Part shown: positions 9,462-20,583 of the stretch, one piece after another | How the letters are laid out: the number at the start of each line of letters is the position of its first letter | Position numbering within the stretch: position 1 is the first letter of the stretch | From: Cololabis saira | Lineage: Eukaryota; Chordata; Actinopteri; Beloniformes; Belonidae | Length of the DNA: 64,000 nucleotides | Reading direction: 5' to 3' | Assembly (NCBI RefSeq): GCF_033807715.1 | Contig: NC_084590.1 | Location: 2,144,501-2,208,500 of the forward strand | Position numbers and translations under genes: made by a program | The notes under the pieces: generated by a model | What the model saw: only the letters and a program-made list of their open reading frames with translations | Database searches by the model: none | Told to the model about the DNA's origin: nothing

Positions 9462-11366
9462 GCTTTTCCACAAGTATCTACTCATCTCAAATCATCTCAA
9501 CTTGGCCTCGTTTCTTTTCCACTACGATCCGGTACCCGGAGCAGAGGTGGGCGGGTTGGAGCAAAGCTGCTGTGACGTACTGGATTATGTGACACAAACG
9601 AAGATGTAGAACCTGGAGGAGATGGTAGATGTGCTGCTGGGTCTCTGGCTAGTGGGAAATATCAAGTAAAAAAGTGAGAGTGGGAGAAAGCTTCAAGCGG
9701 TGGCGCTTTTTCATTTTCTGCTGAAAAGCCAGTTGTTAGCCGTGACAGCTACGGACTCATAATGTTCCTGATAGATCTTTTCGTTCATTATTGACCCATA
9801 TACAGGACTGTCTCAGAAAATTAGAATATTGTGATAAAGTCCTTTATTTTCTGTAATGCAAAAATGTCATACATTCTGGATTCATTACAAATCAACTGAA
9901 ATATTGCAAGCCTTTTCTTATTTTAATATTGCTGATCATGGTTTACAGTTTAAGAAAACTCAAATTTAATCCTATCTCAAAAAATTTGAATATTCTGGGA
10001 ATCTTAATCTTAAACTGTAAACCATAATCAGCAATATTAAAATAATAAAAGGCTTGCAATATTTCAGTTGATTTGTAATGAATCCAGAATGTATGACATT
10101 TTTTTTTTTTTTTTTTAAATTGCATTAGAGAAAATAAAAGAACTTTATCACAATATTCTAATTTTCTGAGACAGTCCTGTATATTGATTTAAATGCTTCA
10201 ATATCGATTCAGTAAAACGTAGAAATAAACAAATACCTGTTGGCGATTTTTCATTATTTTTATTTTCATGCCTATAACACGTGGCATGTTACTTCACATA
10301 GAAATTAACTGAGCAATTAAACTTAGCAGCACCATAATGGCTCCCTTGTGCATTTGTAGTACAAAAGTTACAAAAAAAAAAAAAAACACATGCCAGTTCT
10401 ACAGTGAAATTTCCTTTTTGGGGATTAATTAAGTATTATTAAACTGAACTGGTGAATTTTTTTTCCTGTTCTTTCTCATTCCAAAGGTTTCCCAATTGGA
10501 ATATTTCCCAAACGAAACTTAAGTGGGAAAGCTGCTGGAAAGCTACTTTCTTGAAATTTCCACCCAATTGCAACCTTGTGCATAGCGTGACTGGAAGCCC
10601 AGACAAAAGCAGCAACAGAAGAAATGGAAATGAAAAAGAATAAAGTTTGAAATAGCATTATTGGTGTTATGATGAGAAGGCTGATAGACTGTGGGTGAAG
10701 TCCAGAGCAGTCTCGCGTTACATCTCACGCCGGGGCTAGAATGTGTTTGTGTTAAATTAATTGAGCTTCTTCTCTCCCTTTGCAGATACCTTATCCTCAC
10801 AGGATATTACTCTCATTGATCTGTTAGGGGGAAAAGTGAAGCTGACGCTATTCTCTATGGAGCAACCAAAGTGGTGAAACCAAAGTCCACTTAATGAGAG
10901 CAACACCACCTCACAAGGCCCGGTGCATTTGAGACAGAAAAAAATAAAGAATGTACAAACGGGATTTCCTTACCCCCCCCCTTGTCTATTTCTGGTTTGA
11001 TGCATACTGCAAGATAACGGTAGCTGCAGTTATTCCATTAAATGCCCCTCTCATCAGCGCTGACGAACAAAATAAAAAAAAAACATTGCCGCTTGAAGCT
11101 TCTTTGACTCTCATTTTTTAACTTGATATCAAACACAAGCCACAGACCCAGCAGCACATCTATCTCTCCAGGTTCTACATATTTAGTGTCGTTGTCTTCT
11201 TCCTTTAGATACACAATCAAATACGTCACAGCGGCTTCACTCCAACCTCCTACTTCTGATCTGGGTGTTGAAAATAAAACGAGGACAAAGCGGGTGGAGG
11301 CGAGACGAGGCGAGACGAGGCGTCCCGAGCCGGGGCGCGCTGAGTAGGTACTAGTGGAAAAGGGCC
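9462..11366. mobile_element. Foldback-type element with long, diverged inverted arms
   Basis: The left end ggcttttccacaagtatcta and right end taggtactagtggaaaag are complementary, and similarity continues inward about 300 bp: tagatgtgctgctgggtct on the left matches agacccagcagcacatcta on the right. The style resembles 56972-57600, whose ends are gcgcttttgcattagtacc. The centre holds a Tc1-type MITE (9803-10179) and about 850 bp of unrecognised DNA. I see no clear TSD, so this could also be two facing copies rather than one element. Confidence 0.55.
9803..10179. mobile_element. Tc1/mariner-type palindromic MITE, TA target
   Basis: Ends caggactgtctcagaaaatt and its complement are flanked by TA. 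Most of the sequence is an inverted repeat folding about its centre. This is the most complete of several copies: 36855-37224, 39500-39855, 43837-44205, 45360-45417 and 47739-48034. Confidence 0.88.
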
Positions 11367-11545
11367 ACAACATGATCCACTGAGCAGTGCCCGTCACCCC
11401 TCTTTCTCTTTGCTTTCTCAGTTATTATCATAGTATTAGAGTATAGTATCTCATAACCATCACTGTTCTCCATTGTTCTTGTAGTTTGTTGTGCTGGTGT
11501 GTCCTCTCTTTTTCTCCTCTGTGTATGTTTGCAGGTGCTGCCCTT
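11367..11545 (+). repeat. L2 3'UTR fragment
   Basis: The sequence from aacatgatccactgagcagt to tgtatgtttgcaggtgctgc matches the 3'UTR of L2 copy B at about 54028-54205 (acatgatccgctgggcggtg ... tgtatgtttgcaggccgg). It is a fragment with no coding sequence, abutting the foldback element. Confidence 0.7.
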
Positions 11546-11670
11546 TAGTCTCACCAGACTATACCAGTGTCTACCAGTGTCTGCTGTCCCCGTCCCCAGG
11601 AGCCAGAACCCTCTTGCATATTGGAGGACAAATCAAGGCCGCTTTCCTGACTTGGCACAGATGGCACGCA

Positions 11671-11672
<2 letters not shown>

Positions 11673-11747
<75 letters not shown>
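11673..11747. repeat. (TAA)n microsatellite, about 25 units
   Basis: An uninterrupted taa run of about 75 bp immediately precedes a pogo-like MITE. Open frames of poly-Asn or poly-Ile across it are artefacts. Confidence 0.95.
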
Positions 11748-11753
11748 GCTGTA

Positions 11754-12354
11754 CAGTAATCCCTGGTTTTTTCGTGGGTGAAATCCGCGAAGTAGCAACC
11801 TTTCCTTTTTCTTTCAGAATTATTATAGAAGGCTTCAAATTGCAGAGATCAGCCCCGCCCCACCACGACCCGATTAATTGGATTTGAACGGGAGAAAATG
11901 AAAAATGATTATGAAAAGAAATACAATAACTACAGTAGGACAAATTGTGACTTGCTTGTATTTCACTGCTGTTCTGATGCCGCTGCATCCTGACTCGCTC
12001 TGTAGCGTCTTTTTCTTCTAAAGCCGCGGTGCAGGGGTGTTTTTTCCAGAGAAGAACATAGTTATGGGTCGCTGTTGTCGCTCTTTTTTTCTTCTGGGTA
12101 AAAAGATTCTTATAAACCGACATGCCACCATGGATTATATCTGACACTGTAATGAACGATTCATCAAAGGTCCCGTTCTTGAGCTGCTGCTGAAGCTCAT
12201 TGGCCGTTCTCAGCTTGTTGCTAAGCAACCAATGTTATTGATACAGGAAGTGAAGAAGCGGGGAGACTGTTTAGAATGCAGAACACAAGGCACAATGTAA
12301 ATCCGTGAAGCAGCGAGACGAGAAAGGGGAACCGCGTTATAGCCAGGGATACTG
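11754..12354. mobile_element. pogo/Tigger-like MITE, TA target
   Basis: The left end is cagtaatccctggttttttc and the right end ccagggatactg, with TA on each side. A second copy lies at 50902-51350 inside a hAT element; shared internal blocks include attattatagaaggcttcaa and ccgacatgccaccatggatt. No transposase is present. The superfamily call rests on end style and target only. Confidence 0.75.
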
Positions 12355-12389
12355 TATAGTCATCTCTGTAGTGCACCAGTTAGCCATTG

Positions 12390-13045
12390 AGTGCATTTAC
12401 ATGGGGAAGTTTAATTCCTCTTTAATTCAGAATTAAAATTAAATCCGATTTAAAATGAGTAAACATTACCACGTAAACACCTAATTCTGAATGAAAATGG
12501 CCATTCCAAATTAAACTTAATTCCGAAGTAAGTGGCTGGTTTATTCCAATTTTAAATCCAAATAGAATAATTCCGCAATCATATACACACTCATTCCTCT
12601 TTAAATTAATTCCGGTCTTTCTTTCTGCTCGTTCCCTCGCCCGTCTGTCTCCATGACGCTTATATTCCTGCTGGGCTGGTTTTCCAAACAAAGTTTCAAG
12701 ATGCAGCAGCAGTAAACGCTGGTCAAGAGCAGAGACCATTTATTTAATAAATAGAAATCATTAAAAGAACAGATGGAAACAGGAAACATCAAAATTGTGA
12801 GCTTTTCAAAGTTGTAGCGGCTAAGTTAGTTTTTCTTCCGGTAGTTTAACTTCCGGTCCCCCCCCTATCCAATCAGAACCTTCCCAACCCCCAGACCTGG
12901 AGAGGAATTGGAGAAAGACCATCAAACTTGTTTTCCATGTAAACCTCAATTACTATTTCCATGTAAACTCCAAGAAAAAAACTTTAATTCTGAATTATTT
13001 AATTCTGAATAATTAATTCCAAATCAAAAAACATCATGTAACCGT
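12390..13045. mobile_element. hAT MITE with 8-bp TSD (agccattg), copy 1
   Basis: The element is flanked by agccattg at 12382-12389 and 13046-13053. Ends are agtgcatttacatg and catgtaaccgt. Relatives lie at 47513-48320 and 49040-49265. At about 12663 this copy has the uninterrupted site cgcttatattcc, where the 47.5-kb copy carries a Tc1-type MITE. Confidence 0.83.
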
Positions 13046-13053
13046 AGCCATTG

Positions 13054-13399
13054 TGTCTGATCTGCAGTACAGTTGAAGAAGAAGAGGGAATTAACGTGAC
13101 ACCTGCTGAACCACAGACTCCAGAAGAACCGGACCCGTCGCTCTCGTACCAGTGACAGCAGCCACAGGGTATGGAGTTATTTATGGAGCATCTTTCATTA
13201 ACACCCATAAGTGATGTCTACGTCTTCTTCTACAGATTAACGACTGAAGGATGTAAACACCAAGGTGCAGCTGGAGCAGCTGGATCTGCTGGTTTTGCCA
13301 GCTGTTACTCAACAGAGGGTTATGTCTAAAACTCTGGGTGTAATGTGTAGGAGGAAAAACATGCCAAGGTTATTCCCAGCACCATTTTGCATGCATTTT
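13054..13399. other. No recognised feature
   Basis: Nothing recognised apart from C-rich sequence leading into the minisatellite. Confidence 0.45.
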
Positions 13400-14150
13400 G
13401 TGCCCCCTCCCCCCCATCCCCGGTCATCCCGTTGCTGCTTCCACCTGCCTACGTGGAAGTCTGCTGTGTGCTGCTGACGCCCCCCCCACCTCTGATCAAC
13501 CCGTTGCTGCTTCCACCTGCCTACGTGGAAGTCTGCTGTGTGCTGCTGACGCCCCCCCCACCTCTGATCAACCCGTTGCTGCTTCCACCTGCCTACGTGG
13601 ATGTCTGCTGTGTGCTGCTGACGCCCCCCCACCTCTGATCAACCCGTTGCTGCTTCCACCTGCCTACGTGGAAGTCTGCTGTGTGCTGCTGACGCCCCCC
13701 CCACCTCTGATCAACCCGTTGCTGCTTCCACCTGCCTACGTGGAAGTCTGCTGTGTGCTGCTGACGCCCACCCCACCTCTGATCAACCCGTTGCTGCTTC
13801 CACCTGCCTACGTGGATGTCTGTTGTGTGCTGCTGACGCCCCCCCACCTCTGATCAACCCGTTGCTGCTTCCACCTGCCTACGTGGAAGTCTGCTGTGTG
13901 CTGCTGACGCCCCCCCCACCTCTGATCAACCCGTTGCTGCTTCCACCTGCCAGCCCCCCGTCTGGTCATCCCGCTGCTGCTTCCACATGCCTGCTGTGCT
14001 GCTGACGTCCCCGACTCCCCCAGTCTGGCCTTCGGCAGGAGGGTCCCCCCTTATGGTCCAGGTCCTGCTCAAGATTTCTTCCCTCCTTAAGGGGAGTTTT
14101 TCCTTGCCACTATTTGGCTTAAGGTTTTTCTCCCACTAGGGGAGTTTTGT
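13400..14150 (+). mobile_element. L2 3'UTR fragment hosting a minisatellite
   Basis: After the tandem array (13431 to about 13960) the sequence continues with the L2 3'UTR: ggccttcggcaggagggtcc, aagatttcttccctcctta and ggtttttctcccactagggg. In reverse orientation these match copy A at about 1525-1640. The repeat unit includes gttgctgcttccacctgcc, present once in copy A at about 1680-1700. This is therefore an L2 tail whose short motif has expanded. Confidence 0.82.
13431..13960 (+). repeat. 71/72-bp minisatellite with three-unit higher-order pattern
   Basis: The anchor gttgctgcttccacctgcc starts at 13431, 13503, 13575, 13646, 13718, 13790, 13861 and 13933. Steps are 72, 72, 71, 72, 72, 71 and 72. 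The 71-bp units (starting 13575 and 13790) read cgtggatgtc while the others read cgtggaagtc, giving an A-A-B pattern of 215 bp. Open frames on both strands here are by-products. Confidence 0.92.
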
Positions 14151-15166
14151 TTTGTGTTGTTTCTTTTTAAAAGGAAATACAATATTTGTCTCCCAAACCG
14201 CACACAGATAAATGGAGTAAACATGGGCCATCTGTTATTTGGTCAATTCTGATTACTGGAAAAACACAGAAACACAAATCTAAGAATTGCGGTTTTATAC
14301 ATTCAGAACTGGAATTCACAGTTAAATAGAAACAGAAAATACCACTGCAGCGACTCTTATTTAGCCCTCATTTCCAACTGTTAACCTCCATCTGCCATCC
14401 TTATGGTCGAAAACAGATCTGTGATCAGGCACATTCCTATATACACACACAACTGCAGGATCAATCAGCAGGACTATTTTCGCTAGTCTGTGTGCAACAT
14501 TTGGCCCTGAGGCTAAGCCATAAATCAGATGGTAGGGCACAAACACAAAGTGTAGCAAGGGGAAAGAAATGTACATTACTGGCACAACAAACTAGCTCAA
14601 TTTGACCTAACCAACATTACATTCAGTACATTCATTTGATTAAATGAGGGTTGCAAAAACAAAAAGCAAAAAAAAAAGGAATACTTCAACTTTCTACAAC
14701 CCCATAAAGATGGAGAACAATTCCCATAAAATTTGGAAACTGTATAAAATGTAAATAAAAAAAACGAACACAATGACTTTCAAATGTCCTTAACTCATAT
14801 TTTATTGACAATAAAATGCAGAAAACCTATCAATCTTCATAAAGTAATGAGATAGTTTGGAATCAGCAACAGCGGTCCATATGTGTCTGGGAACTGAGAA
14901 GACCGGTTGTTGGAGCTAGGGGGGAGGAATGTTCTCTCATTCTTGTTCAATAGAGGACTGAAGCTGCTCAACAAAGCTGGGATTTCTTTGTCGTCATTTG
15001 TCATACTATCAGAGGTGCAGACTTCTGAACCGAGCTCTGATAACAGGCTTGGTCCCTGGTACAGTGCTCTAGATTCGCTGAAAATGTTGATGCTATTACT
15101 CGACAGGATGAGATATACAAAGTCTACTCAAGATAATACAATATATAATTAGTTGTACGTGGATGC
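14151..15166. other. Mostly unrecognised; one DNA-element scrap near 14.7-14.83 kb
   Basis: About 14695-14830 resembles a common fish DNA-element scrap (caacccc...aatgactttcaaatgtcc...ataaaatgcag), but no paired ends are visible. The rest shows no gene or repeat I can support. Confidence 0.4.
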
Positions 15167-15276
15167 ATTCAGATTAGGGCTGCCACGATTTGTCGACGTT
15201 GTCGACAAAAATCGATAATCAAAATTATCGACAATGAATTCCATTGTCGCCGAGCGGTGGCAGGTAAAACAAAATG

Positions 15277-15414
15277 ATGGCGTCCTGTACAGCTGCTGCG
15301 CATAACAAAACTTCAAAAGTTTAGGAGCCTTTTAGCCTCGATACGGCAAATAAAAAAGATGACTTGCAAGGTTTGCAAAGCGTGTTGAACAAAACTGACT
15401 CGCCTTGGTAAGAT
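15277..15414 (+). pseudogene. hAT transposase N-terminus relic (BED finger start)
   Basis: From the ATG at 15277 the frame contains KTSKV, a TAG stop, then EPFSLDTANKK. A one-base shift later, TCKVC is readable. In hAT transposases a BED zinc finger begins with W-x-x-F and then a C-x-x-C pair, so the stop sits where a tryptophan would be expected. This supports an internally deleted descendant of a full hAT. The call rests on a short match. Confidence 0.42.
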
Positions 15415-15817
15415 ATTAAGCCCATTTTCATTTGTTAAATTAATTCATTTCATCCGTTGACTTTGTTTATTTCATGTTATTTATTAGTGTTATTTGAGCC
15501 ACTCACAGCCTACTCTCGTTGCTATAACCTCAATCATAATTGATGCGTGCGTGAAAGGTGAAATAGCTTGTGAATGATGACAATGATGGATTTGCATCTA
15601 ACTTTCAGTCAGGTACCTATGAACTGTCAATCATCCATCAAGCTCCACGATGATCATGTTAACATTAAATTAGATAGATTTGCCTGGTACAGTTCTCTTG
15701 CGGGACGGGAGAAGACACAAAATCAATGCATCTCTATTATTGTGCGCCGTGCGGGCATAAATTCTCAGAGTTTTGCGGAAGTGGATATAAACACTGCAGG
15801 AGCGGGCGGGAGTGTAA

Positions 15818-16292
15818 AGCTTGAGTTATGGTTCTGCGTCACGGCGACGCGTGCACACGCCGTCGCCGTGACGCCGTCACCGTGACGCCGTCGTGAACCT
15901 TCGGACTTCTCCGTCACTCCATTTCTCCGCGGTGCAGTTCCCCCCGTGACCGCTAGTTTGCAATCTTTTCCTGAATGGTTTATCCGACTTTTTCCGGTCA
16001 CAGTGAATCAAAGAGATAAGGACAACTATTGTGCAAAAAAAAAAAAATCATATCATACATACGAAGAAAAGAGCTGAAAGTTCACGACTGCTTCAAACCG
16101 GAAATGTGTTGCTACCAAGCGAACCAATCACAGCCCTCTCGTCTGCGTGTGGTCTGCGTCACCTCAACGCGTAGTTACAATTTTTGGGAAGTGACGTCAG
16201 TGACGGTGTCACTGACGGTGTGTGTTACGCGTCGACGCGTACCACACGCCGTAGGCACACCGTCGTTTTGACGCAGAACCATAACTCAGCCT
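15818..16292. mobile_element. PIF/Harbinger-like MITE nested in the hAT (TAA target)
   Basis: The left end agcttgagttatggttctgc and right end gcagaaccataactcagcct are complementary. TAA flanks both sides (15815-15817 and 16293-16295). The family matches 7866-8026 and others. Nesting shows it arrived after the hAT. Confidence 0.87.
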
Positions 16293-16538
16293 TAACACAC
16301 ACGTTGAGGGTGCAGGCGATACTGGTCAGAAATGCAGCAGGATGAAGAAAACAGTCCCGCTACAGCAGGGCTCTAGTACCATCTTTCTTGTGTGTATTAT
16401 CATTTGCCACATAATTAAAGCAACCTCATACAAAATTTAAAAAAAATTACTAATTATCCGATTAGTTGACTAATCGTTTCAATAGTCGGTGATTAGTCGA
16501 CTATTAAAATAGTTGTTGGTTGCAGCCCTAATTCAGAT

Positions 16539-17113
16539 CCACAACTAAATGAACATCATGATTGCTCCTTTCTTCCAGAAGGAAGACCAGTCTGGCATCA
16601 GTGAGTGTAGTCAGTGTGCAGACGGTTGCTCTACATCTGGAGCCACAGCTGCCCCCTGAAGTTTACGTAAGATCCACAGACAACAACAGCAGGCCAGCAC
16701 AATGCTGTCATGGAAACAAACACTCGTTGACAGAGAGGTGTATTGTGTTGCTACGGCAACAGTCGCCCCCAAATCTTCCATTTCATCAAGCCTTACTTAC
16801 CCCGTGTTGCCTTCCAAACACAATACAGCTAAGCTAGCACTAAATAATAACATCAGCACCTGCCCAGTGCGTTTCATGTCTCCTATCAAGGTTGTGGTGA
16901 ACAAAGCGCGTACATACAAAAGACTTATTTGTTCAATAAAGGTTAAGAATGTGCATCTTGTATGAAACAAAAGTAAAAACATAACCTGCATGTCACAGGT
17001 TGCAGCTCTGAAGACTCTGGGCTAACACAACCTACAACCCGCTTCAAATGTATATCAATCTGTCGGTGTGTACATGTTACTGAAAGGCTGTAACAGACAC
17101 AGAAGCTTATATC
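16539..17113. other. No recognised feature
   Basis: Open frames at 16562-16965 (plus) overlap in several frames and match no family I know. I see no element ends. Confidence 0.45.
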
Positions 17114-17116
17114 TAA

Positions 17117-17788
17117 GGGTGCTTCCACAGCTGTCCCGAGCAGTTTCCCCCTAAAGATCGGTTGGTTTGGTACATGTGAACACAGCAATCGCGCTCGGAT
17201 GCGGGAGCGGTGTGTTTTTTTTATTTGGAGTGAGAAGATAATCGACACAGCAACTGACAACTCCATTCATGTGTATGTGCTGCCGCCGCGCAAGGAGAAA
17301 AGTCGGCGAAGCCTCCACCCCCTTCTCTCCTGTTGGACACAACTTTCTCCCTTCTCTCTTGTTGGACGTGCCGAGATGTCTTCACAGCGCGGCACAGTGA
17401 AATAAAAAAATGTTGAATTTGGGCAGGCAGGCGTGGCGCCAACGCCGCAGTAGACGCAGTAGACCGCTCCGTCGGTGGCAGAACGGTCCACTCTTGCGTC
17501 GCGGTGGAACATAAATGAATGAGAAAGCCAGCGGCGGTCTGCGCTTTGCGCCCTCTCTGTGAAAGGGGTTATAACCATTGTTGTCTTTCCCAGGGTACGG
17601 AAGAGGAAACTCCTTCCGCATTCATTTCTGAGCAATCAGAGAACAGTTGGTTCATGGAATTTGTTATCAGCTTTGAACCGCTACAGACGGTTGTGAACAC
17701 AAACTCCACAAACGGAAAACGAAACAACTGTATCGATTTAGCCCCTGAATCGGAACAAAACAAACGGGCCACAGGTGTGAAATCACCC
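17117..17788. mobile_element. PIF/Harbinger-like MITE (TAA target)
   Basis: The left end gggtgcttccacagctgtcc and right end gggccacaggtgtgaaatcaccc pair imperfectly (the outer bases and the CACAG/CTGTG part match). TAA lies on each side (17114-17116 and 17789-17791). Overlapping frames on both strands are typical of GC-rich MITE interiors and show no known domain. Confidence 0.62.
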
Positions 17789-18072
17789 TAAGAAAACAAG
17801 ACAGAACATGTGTGCTCTTGAAGTCAGATATTGGTCCATCTCACAACCTTCGAGTATTCCTCCTGCACGCCACACTGCTGCTGATGCAGGCTGCACACTT
17901 TTTAGTGATTTTACTGTGAATATGTGCAGGATTTTCTGCACAAAATACACAACCCTGTGCTGGACTTCAAGCCTTGATTACTATAATACCGGTAGTTTCC
18001 CTAATCCTGTGAGAGAAACTACTCCAAGGCAGGAGGAAAAATAATAAACTAATTAATTAATTATTTAATTAA
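17789..18072. other. No recognised feature
   Basis: A short interval between elements, ending in an AATT-rich stretch that provides the TTAA target of the next element. Confidence 0.45.
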
Positions 18073-18444
18073 TTAAAGGGGACCTATTATGAAAAACAGG
18101 TTTTCTCTTGCTTTAACATATATAAAGTGGTCTCCCCTCAGCCTGCCAACTCAGAGAAGGAGGAAAGCAACCAAATTCTGCAGTGTCTGTACAGCCGCCC
18201 GGATGAGCCGTCCAGTGTGATGTGGATCTACGAGCCGTTCAGATTTGCGCATTTTCGTTACGTAACCAAAATGCAAACCACGCCCACAACTATAAAACCG
18301 TGCAACTGCATGCGAGCGTCCGACTATCGTAGCACTGCGTGACATCGTACTCTCTGTCCATCTCCCTCCAGCAGCTGCCACTTTATTGAGGTTTTTGTAG
18401 TGAAATGAGGAGGAATCATAGAGATAACTTCTCATTTCAACTAA

Positions 18445-20090
18445 AGGCGGGAATATACTCTACGTTGGTGCCTGCGTACCCTGCGTACGTGTCTGTTCGG
18501 CTCCCTGCGTACCTCGCGTACCACACGACGAGAGCCCGTCATACCGATGGTGACCAATAGGGGGCACTAAGCAGAGCAACAGTTGGAAAAGCTACTTATA
18601 TTAAGTAGCAGAAGTAGTAGCAGCAGCAGCGGTAGCAGATTAGAAAAACGAACAAGTTTACAGGACAATATTGGATGATGTAGGAGATTATAACATCGTG
18701 TGAATGTGTTTGAGTGTGTATGAATGTTGGTGGTGGTCGGAGGGGCCGTTTGGCGCGATATGGCAGCCACGCTTCCGTCAGTCTGCAGGGCAGCTGAGCT
18801 GTTGCTACAAACATAGTTTACCACCACCGGGGAGGATGTGTATGAATGAATAATGATCTCTGTAAAGCTCTGGGTGCCTTGAAGGAAGCTAAAGAAAACC
18901 ACAGCATTATTATTATTATTATTACTCTTTATTCATTTGTATTACTTATTTATATTACTGTTTTACCCCCTTCCCTGTGTGTGTGTGTGTGTGTACTGCT
19001 GCTACGTGAGTTTCCCCGTTGAGGGAGTAATAAAGGACTATTTTATCTTATCTTATTATTATTGCTTATTATCAAAAATGGATAGTCTGTCCAGACTAAT
19101 TTATCCGGCATTCTCCTTACCCATCTCAACAAGAATGACGAAACAATAAATCCAGTTAATTTTAGGTTCATATGGAGAAGTAGATGTCAATATATAAGAA
19201 AGATTAACATGGTAAAAAACTATGATGATGTTGAATGTGATCGATTTCAATATTATGAATGGTGTCTTGAAACTGAAATAGTTAAAATCTTTCCTTACAA
19301 ATAGATCCATCTGATTTATTGTTCCTAATATGATTTCAAGTCATTCATTCATTCATTCATTCATTCATTTGCAAGTCATTCAATAGTATTTTTATTGAAA
19401 AACAGAGTATTTAAAATAAAATAAGTCCCGTCAATTGACTCCTGGCTCCTGGCTCCGCTTCCTCCCGGCTCCCGGCACCGAGGCTCGGCGCGTACCTCCG
19501 CCGGGGCTCCGCCGGGGCTCTGCCGGGGGTCGGCCGGGGGTCGGCCGGGGGTCGGCCGAGGCTCGGCGCGTACCTCCGCCGGGGCTCCGCCGGGGCTCCG
19601 CCGGGGCTCCGCCGGGGCTCCGCCGGGGCTCTGCCGGGGGTCGGCCGGGGGTCGGCCGAGGCTCGGCGCGTACCTCCGCCGGGGCTCCGCCGGGGCTCCG
19701 CCGGGGCTCGCCATCCGCGGTACTCCCGGGGACTCTAGTCCCGCAGCACCAGTGAGTATTTTCACCGGACATTTTGACCGGAGAGATTATAAAATACCGG
19801 ACTTCGGCATATTTTACCAGACAACGGAAACCCTGAGGGGAAGTTAACCTGCATGGGGAACTTTCTCCAGGGGAGAGCAGCATAATCGTGCCAGCTGGGA
19901 TCAGACCGGGAACAGCGATACTAGCGGCCAGAGCGAGAACTGCAGGTCGCGTACGCGTTCAGTGTCTTTTTGAGAACGTTCACGTCGACGCGTCAAATGA
20001 ACGCAGGATACGCGTGACGTGACGTCACACGTATCCTGCGTCGCGCGTACGCGTTCTGAACGGCAAGTATATACAGCCCTTAACTGGATC
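18445..20090. mobile_element. Nested TAA-flanked element containing a GC minisatellite
   Basis: The left end aggcgggaatatactctacg and right end gtatatacagccct are partly complementary, with TAA on both sides (18442-18444 and 20091-20093). Just inside each end are gcgtac-rich arms (about 18470-18535 and 19940-20065). The interior has a short GT run near 18980, an ATTC run near 19345, and the GC array. The inverted repeat is short and diverged, so the call is moderate. Confidence 0.6.
19434..19730. repeat. GC-rich 11-bp minisatellite
   Basis: The sequence is built from 11-bp units such as ccgccggggct and cggccgggggt, with the landmark cgcgtac at 19489, 19567 and 19667 dividing it into blocks of 78 and 100 bp. 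Long frames open on both strands (Arg/Pro/Gly/Ala-rich) come from composition. G runs separated by few bases could form quadruplexes. Confidence 0.88.
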
Positions 20091-20583
20091 AGCCGTTCCT
20101 CATCCGTGACCGTTTCCTACAGCGCTTTCAACCGGCTTTCCATGCGAGTGACAGGAAGAAAATAGAAGCCGGACGACAAATGTTCAGCTCAAAACGGCGC
20201 GCCGCGTCGCGCTGCGTCGCTCGCGGCCAGTTAGGACAGTCCAATAGAAAATAAAGCAAATGGATGGATGGAATTGATTGTCGCTGACGCTCGCTCGCAT
20301 CGCATGCAGTTAGGACACGGTAACTCCGCCGGCCGGAGCTTCCACCATTTCTTCGTAGCGGTGTATCACGTCATTCAGGCAGCCAATCAGCACAGAGCCT
20401 CATTATCATAGCCCCGCCCACTCAGAATCCTGCATAGATAATGAGGTTAGAGAATGGGAAGATAAAGACATGGCTCAGAGGCTGAATTTCTAATTTATTT
20501 AGCAAAAACAATTAAAAGCTTGTTTTTAAGACATCCAAGGCCTGTTTAAAATAGGTATTAGAGCCATAATAGGTCCCCTTTAA

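Larger units (their letters stand above)
15175..16530 (+). mobile_element. hAT element with perfect 8-bp TSD (attcagat), internally decayed
   Basis: Ends are tagggctgccacga and tgcagcccta, flanked by attcagat at 15167-15174 and 16531-16538. It holds a decayed transposase start near 15277 and a complete nested Harbinger-like MITE at 15818-16292. Strand is inferred from the coding relic. Confidence 0.9.
18077..20579. mobile_element. TTAA-flanked element (aggggacctattatg ends) with nested insertions
   Basis: Inverted ends aggggacctattatg and cataataggtcccct are each bordered by TTAA (18073-18076 and 20580-20583). A TTAA target suggests a piggyBac-class element, though a TAA target with a longer inverted repeat is also possible. 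The part just inside the left end (aacatatataaagtggtctc, cgagccgttcagat, cacgcccacaact) recurs at 59660-59880. A Harbinger-like element occupies much of the interior. No transposase is seen. Confidence 0.75.

Noticed and set aside
13387..13853. Frames repeating PLLLPPAYVEVCCVLLTPPP
   Set aside because: Encoded by the 72-bp minisatellite in an L2 3'UTR, open on both strands.
19376..19883. Arg/Pro/Ala-rich proteins on both strands
   Set aside because: A GC-rich 11-bp array gives open frames on both strands; no domain.
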